64,000 nt of DNA from Lolium rigidum (taxonomy: Eukaryota; Streptophyta; Magnoliopsida; Poales; Poaceae). This document shows, piece after piece, positions 59,801 to 64,000 of the stretch (within the stretch, counting starts at the first letter, position 1; each line of letters starts with the position of its first letter). Location of the stretch: NCBI RefSeq assembly GCF_022539505.1, contig NC_061514.1:336953090-337017089 (forward strand), read 5' to 3'. Made by a program: the position numbers and the translations under genes. Under the pieces are notes generated by a model that saw only the letters and a list, made by a program, of their open reading frames with translations, was not told the origin of the DNA and did not search any database.

Positions 59801-62800
59801 TTGCTCATGTACAACATCTTTAATGTTTTGAATTTGTGCCATATTCATATTGAAAAAAATGTATTAGTTGCCTTTCCTGTTTTATAACCTTTCTTAATTT
59901 TCTGCTTTGTGCATGACTTATTTTTTTTTTTCTTGTGCTCTTGCTTCTGTAGCACATGATAGCTAGCAATCAAGCTGGAAACATTTCTGGATATCTGTAT
60001 TTTCTTTTCAAATGTTAGTTTAGTTTTGTATCTCTTTTTGCACTCTTTAAGTACCATGTTCAATTTATCCACTCGAAACAAATCTGTCACATGTTCTATG
60101 CTCTATATAGGTTTTAAAGACGCACACTTTTGGTAATTTTGTGGTCGGTAGGTAACTAGGTATTCTTGTTGTAGCATTATATCCTTCGTAAATGCTACTT
60201 CAGCACTCTGCCAGTGTAGCAGTTTTTTTTGTGACAATCAATACCACATGTATTCATAGTAACAAATAGTACATGGTAGAGATACATGAGCTGACCCCAA
60301 CGATTATAAAATAAAGTCTAAAAGATACTAACAAATCTTCGAGGTCTTCGAATTCTTTCTTCTTCCAGAACATAATCTTGTACTCTTAAGGCAGCCAAAG
60401 ATAGATAACGGTTTGATAAACCTAAACATTTGTACTATCAAATGGAACTATTGCTGGTTTGTGCATTATTTGAAATTCTGAATAATCTCTTCCACTCGAG
60501 CACTTAAGCACTCATACATACTTTTTCTTAATTGAAGTGAAAATTATTTCTGTTTATGAATTATCTGAATGCTCTCTTGCATTGAGCACTTATTCACTCC
60601 TATGCACATACTTTCTCTCAATTGAAGTTTTTTTGAAAGCCCAGAAGATTTTTTAAGGTTTGGTAGTTGAGTCATGTTGACAAGATACACACATGATTTA
60701 TGTCTTTTACTCCTTTGCATGATATAGCACAGTGCTGTGGTTAATATTTTGACTTACTATGGCTAGTTAACATATTGCATATTTTCCACTTTGCACTTTT
60801 CTATCCAGATATTGGTTTTAATTTTTTGCATTCTGACCAGGTGATGGAAAGCAAACGGCTCATAAAATGCTTCCTGAATTACCTAAGGCACGACCGTACT
60901 GAAGTTGGTGCACTCTTTGATATGCTATCAATATTCTTGTACCGTAGCCGAATAGATTATAGCTTTCTGAAGGAATTTTATGTCATAGAGGTAACACCAT
61001 TTTTTGTTTCTAAATTGTGGAAGTCCTTTTCTTGTATTTTTTGAGTGCTTTCTGTTTCTTATCACATTTACATGTTGCATTTAGGTTGCCGAAGGATATG
61101 CTCCAGATTTGAAGAAAACTATTCTGAGCCACTTTCTGAACATATTCCAACTAAAAGAGTATGGGCAAGATCATTTGGTTGTTGCTATGCAGATACTTAT
61201 CCTTCCAATGCTAGCTCATTCTTTCCAAAACGGTCAAAGTTGGGAAGTTGTTGATCCTTCTATAGTTAAAATTATTGTTGACAAGCTCCTTGATCCTCCG
61301 GAAGAGGTGAACTATACTCCACAACATCTTGATACATGCCGAGTTTTTTTTCCTTCATGAGGGTAATGGGATCTTTTCTTCATGTGTCTAGGTCAGTGCT
61401 GAATATGATGAGCCTTTAAGGATAGAACTCCTCCAGCTTGCCACATTACTTCTGAAGTATCTTCAGAATGACCTTGTTCACCATCGAAAGGAACTCATAA
61501 AGTTCGGCTGGAACCATCTTAAACGCGAAGATAATTCCAGCAAACAGTGGGCATTTGTAAATGTTTGCCATTTCTTAGAGGCGTATCAAGCCCCTGAAAA
61601 GATAATTTTACAGGTATTGTTAACATAAAATTTTGATGTATAATTATGCATTGTTGCCGACTTGTTATATCCGTAGTGTGACCTATTCTTTTGCTCAGGT
61701 TTTTATTGCTCTATTACGGACATGCCAACCAGAAAATAAGTTGCTAGTGAAGCAAGCTCTTGATATTCTCATGCCTGCTCTTCCTAGACGACTCCCTCCT
61801 GGGGACACTCGCATGCCAATATGGATCAGATATACAAAGAAAATCCTCGTGGAGGAAGGCCATTCTATTCCCAACATGATTCACATATTCCAGCTTATTG
61901 TTCGCCATGCAGAACTTTTCTATAGTTGCAGAGCCCATTTTGTTCCCCAGATGGTCAACTCTCTTAGTCGTCTTGGGTTACCATATAACACAACTGCAGA
62001 AAACCGGCGTCTTGCAATTGAACTTGCTGGACTGGTAGTGGCGTGGGAAAGACAGAGACAGAGTGAGATGAAAGTAGTTCAGGAAAGTGAGAGCCAGAAC
62101 CAGATTGTTGATATGCTTAGCCCTACTGTTATTGGCGGTGATCCGAAACGCTCTTCAGATGTTCCCATGTTTGCTGATGATCTGAGTAAGAGGGTGAAGG
62201 TTGAACAAGGCTTACAACCTCTCGGTGTGATGTCACCTGGTGGGGCATCCATACCTAATATTGAAACGCCAGGATCTTCTGGGCAACCAGACGAGGAGTA
62301 TAAACCTAATGCTGCAATGGAGGAGATGATAATTACTTTCCTTATAAGGGTGATTATCTTTTTGGTTTTACTTTTTATGCTTTATAAGTCATGCGCTGAG
62401 TTGCACCAGTAGATTAACTGTGTTAAAATGATAATTTCTCTTCTAAATGTGTCTAAGATATACTTGTCATATTGATGATAATTACTTTCCTTATAAGGGT
62501 GATTATCTTTTTGGTTTTACTTTTTATGCTTTATAAGTCATGCGCTGAGTTGTACCAGTAGATTAACTGTGTTAAAATGATAATTTCTCTTCTAAATGTG
62601 TCTAAGATATACTTGTCATATTTAATTGCTGTATGCTTGTGTTTGGAGCATATATCACAATTATATACCTGTGACCTTTTCCATTAGGGAAAGCACATCT
62701 ACTCATTTGGATTGCACTGGTGGACTGTTAAGGCATTTGTGTTAGCTGGTTCATCCTTCTTGTGTCATATAATGCTTTCCTTAACAATCTGCATGTCCAC

Positions 62801-63604
62801 ACTGCAAGTTACATTGCGTCTTTGGTTTGAAGTAGTGGATGGATACTCATATAAAATTCATTGATTTGGAGAATAGGTGTCACTGGTGATTGAACCCAAG
62901 GAAAAGGAATCTACTTCGATGTACAAGCAAGCTCTTGATCTACTGACGCAAGCTTTGGAAGTTTGGCCAAATGCCAATGTTAAATTCAATTATCTCGAGA
63001 AACTGCTTGGGAATCTTACACCCTCCCAGTCCAAGGACCCTGCAACAGCCCTTGCACAGGGTCTTGATGTTATGAACAAAGTTTTGGAAAAACAACCCCG
63101 TCTCTTCATCCGAAATAACATCAATCATATTTCTCAAGTAAGTTACTTCAGAATTATCCCCCTTGACAAGGTCTTTGTCAGATTCCTATTTTTGATGTGA
63201 TCTAGATAGATATCTTATATTTGATATGTTCTGTAAATTCTTGTACGTAGATACTGGAACCTTGCTTCAATAACAAGATGCTGGATGCTGGAAAGTCTCT
63301 TTGTTCCTTGTTAAAGATGGTATTCAGTGCTTTTCCACTTGAAGCAGCTACAACACCGCAAGAAATAAAAACGCTGTATCGAAGTGTTCAGGATCTCATT
63401 CAGAAGCATCTTGCTGCTGTGACAACTCCACAGATATCACTTGAACCTAGCAATGCCAACTCCATCATAAGCTTTGCACTGTTTGTCCTCAATGCACTTG
63501 CAGAAGTGCAAAAGAATTTCATTGATCCTTTTATTGGCTTGCTTCTTCGTGTCTTGCAACGGCTTGCACGTGATATGGGATCTACTGCTGGCAGTGTCCG
63601 ACAA
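47840..63604 (+). CDS. TRA1: Tra1/TRRAP-like protein, SAGA and NuA4 scaffold subunit (exons 1-24, 3' part outside window)
   Basis: Giant pseudokinase of the PIKK family that docks activators to the SAGA and NuA4 histone acetyltransferase complexes in the nucleus. Exons: 47840-47903, 48533-49260, 49335-49463, 49542-49627, 50374-50482, 50979-51074, 51910-51972, 52042-52101, 52887-52955, 54004-54085, 54198-54250, 54351-54413, 54492-55721, 56294-57286, 57377-57712, 57872-58130, 58518-58740, 59356-59755, 60841-60990, 61085-61306, 61392-61613, 61699-62349, 62877-63137, 63251-63604. All junctions are GT-AG with matching phase; the sum is 6,903 nt (2,301 codons) without a stop. The start is the ATG giving M-A-P-I, like known plant TRRAPs, with E-P-D-L/P spanning junction 1. 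Everything here is helical (HEAT/TPR-like) repeat; FAT, pseudokinase and FATC regions lie downstream (plant proteins have about 3,900 residues). Recognised by overall similarity to plant and yeast Tra1, e.g. R-L-P-H-S-E-V-L-R-P-F and P-Y-K-W-G-T-K-S-L-E-L-L-G-K-L-G-G-R-N-R. Confidence 0.93.
47904..48532 (+). other. Tra1 intron 1 (629 bp)
   Basis: GT at 47904, TTTTGCAG at 48525-48532. T-rich, nothing else seen. Confidence 0.85.
49770..49886. mobile_element. Stowaway-type MITE in Tra1 intron 4
   Basis: Flanked by TA, left end CTCCCTCCGATCC (49772-49784), right end near 49872-49884 reading GGATCAGAGGTAG, a degenerate complement. About 115 bp, non-coding. Stowaway elements target TA. Confidence 0.7.
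50616..50850 (+). repeat. Local tandem duplication in Tra1 intron 5 (unit about 125 bp)
   Basis: ATTATCTTGTTTGCT starts at 50616 and again at 50741; both are followed by GCAAACACCATCAATATAAT and a shared stretch to AGATTTTTTT-GCTAACTG. Several small differences show it is not brand new. Confidence 0.8.
51075..51909 (+). other. Tra1 intron 6 (835 bp)
   Basis: No repeat with clear ends was found. The open frame at 51240-51524 has no recognisable domain and lies within the intron. Confidence 0.7.
52956..54003 (+). other. Tra1 intron 9 (1048 bp)
   Basis: AT-rich, non-coding. It may contain an old insertion (about 53130-53760), but no terminal repeats could be shown. Confidence 0.6.
58939..59091. 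mobile_element. Stowaway-type MITE remnants in Tra1 intron 17
   Basis: GGACGGAGGGAGTA occurs twice (59017-59030 and 59077-59089), each time followed by a TA-containing flank. The left end near 58939 reads TACTTCTACGTCTGTCC, a degenerate partner. ATTTAGACAAACCT also occurs twice, so the second end seems to be a nested or duplicated copy. Confidence 0.65.
59756..60840 (+). other. Tra1 intron 18 (1085 bp)
   Basis: AT-rich with several T-runs. ATTGAAGT-containing stretches near 60530 and 60620 are similar to each other, suggesting a small imperfect duplication. No gene seen. Confidence 0.6.
62325..62620 (+). repeat. 149-bp tandem duplication covering the end of Tra1 exon 22 and its splice donor
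   Basis: GATGATAATTACTTTCC begins at 62325 and again at 62474. Copy 1 holds the last 25 coding bases of exon 22 and the donor at 62350; copy 2 repeats these within intron 22, so a second identical donor sits at 62499. The copies differ at very few bases (for example GTTGCACC versus GTTGTACC), so the event is recent. Use of the second donor would add 149 nt and run into the TAG at 62410. Confidence 0.9.
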
Positions 63605-64000
63605 GTATGTTTACATAATTTTGTTATCTTCTTTACCTTGCGTAATGTATTGAGTATACACCAACATATTTTGCTGCAAGCAATCTGCATCATTTATCTC
63701 TTGTACTTCAGTTTTCACTTATTATCTATTACTCCTATGGCTGTAGGGAACCTCAGCATTATTAATTAATTTAAAGTACAATACTTATCTAGGGTGAAGC
63801 ATAGATCACTTCCGACTTTATTGTCCAGCAAACTTTGTCTCGTTGCGCACATCAGCGAACATGATTGGCTATTTGTCACTGTACTCGTAAATATCAATTC
63901 TATAGACAGTCTCATGGTCTCAGCTTCCACTTGGTCCCTTATCTTTCTTTAAGATGCTTTTTAATTTACCTCTCCTTTCTACGTTAGGATTACCAATTTA
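63605..64000 (+). other. Tra1 intron 24, cut by the window edge
   Basis: Donor GTATGT at 63605. No following exon is seen up to 64000; the late TTAG at about 63987 is followed by bases that do not continue the protein family. Confidence 0.6.

Noticed and set aside
63980..64000. Possible exon 25 after TTAG at the right edge
   Set aside because: The next residues do not continue the Tra1 family sequence, and too little sequence remains.

Overview
This is a plant nuclear window, almost certainly from a pooid grass (wheat, barley, rye or oat relatives). Two things point there: the dense nest of LTR retrotransposons and a CACTA transposon typical of those genomes, and a GC-rich first exon followed by an ordinary multi-exon plant gene. 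The species cannot be fixed from the sequence alone. There are no bacterial features.

Positions 1-47.4 kb are transposon nest. On the plus strand from the left edge come the 3' part of a gag-protease element (1-4688, called F1 here) and the 3' part of a second non-autonomous family (4689-9697, F2). A 100-N gap (9714-9813) follows, then a fragment of another Gypsy-type element (9814-10833, minus). Next is a minus-strand F2 array with the order LTR-internal-LTR-truncated internal (10834-18344). From 18345 to 43556 lies a decayed CACTA DNA transposon. It carries a plant-transposase-like gene, a Ulp1-like protease gene and a small RNase H1 N-domain/membrane ORF. Three separable insertions split its left half: an F3 solo LTR, an F1-type solo LTR inside that, and a complete element with target duplication GACCC inside the solo LTR. 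A complete F1 element with target duplication TATAC sits in its 3' end. The CACTA itself appears to lie in an old Gypsy gag fragment (43557-44093). Positions 44094-47400 hold unclassified repeats and a MITE next to the gene.

From 47840 to beyond the right edge is one real single-copy gene: the plant Tra1/TRRAP orthologue, the large scaffold subunit of the SAGA and NuA4 histone acetyltransferase complexes. Twenty-four coding exons (6,903 nt, 2,301 codons) can be placed with clean splice sites and phases. They cover the N-terminal helical-repeat part; the FAT and pseudokinase parts lie outside the window. Introns contain Stowaway-type MITEs and two local tandem duplications, one of which copied an exon end together with its splice donor.

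None of the LTR elements shows a reverse transcriptase or integrase, so all look non-autonomous. A striking window-wide pattern is that differences between repeat copies, and the three TE frame breaks I could place, fall on CTG/CAG triplets, while the Tra1 exons show no such damage. This looks like a CHG-methylation-linked sequencing or assembly artefact rather than biology, but it could be tested directly.
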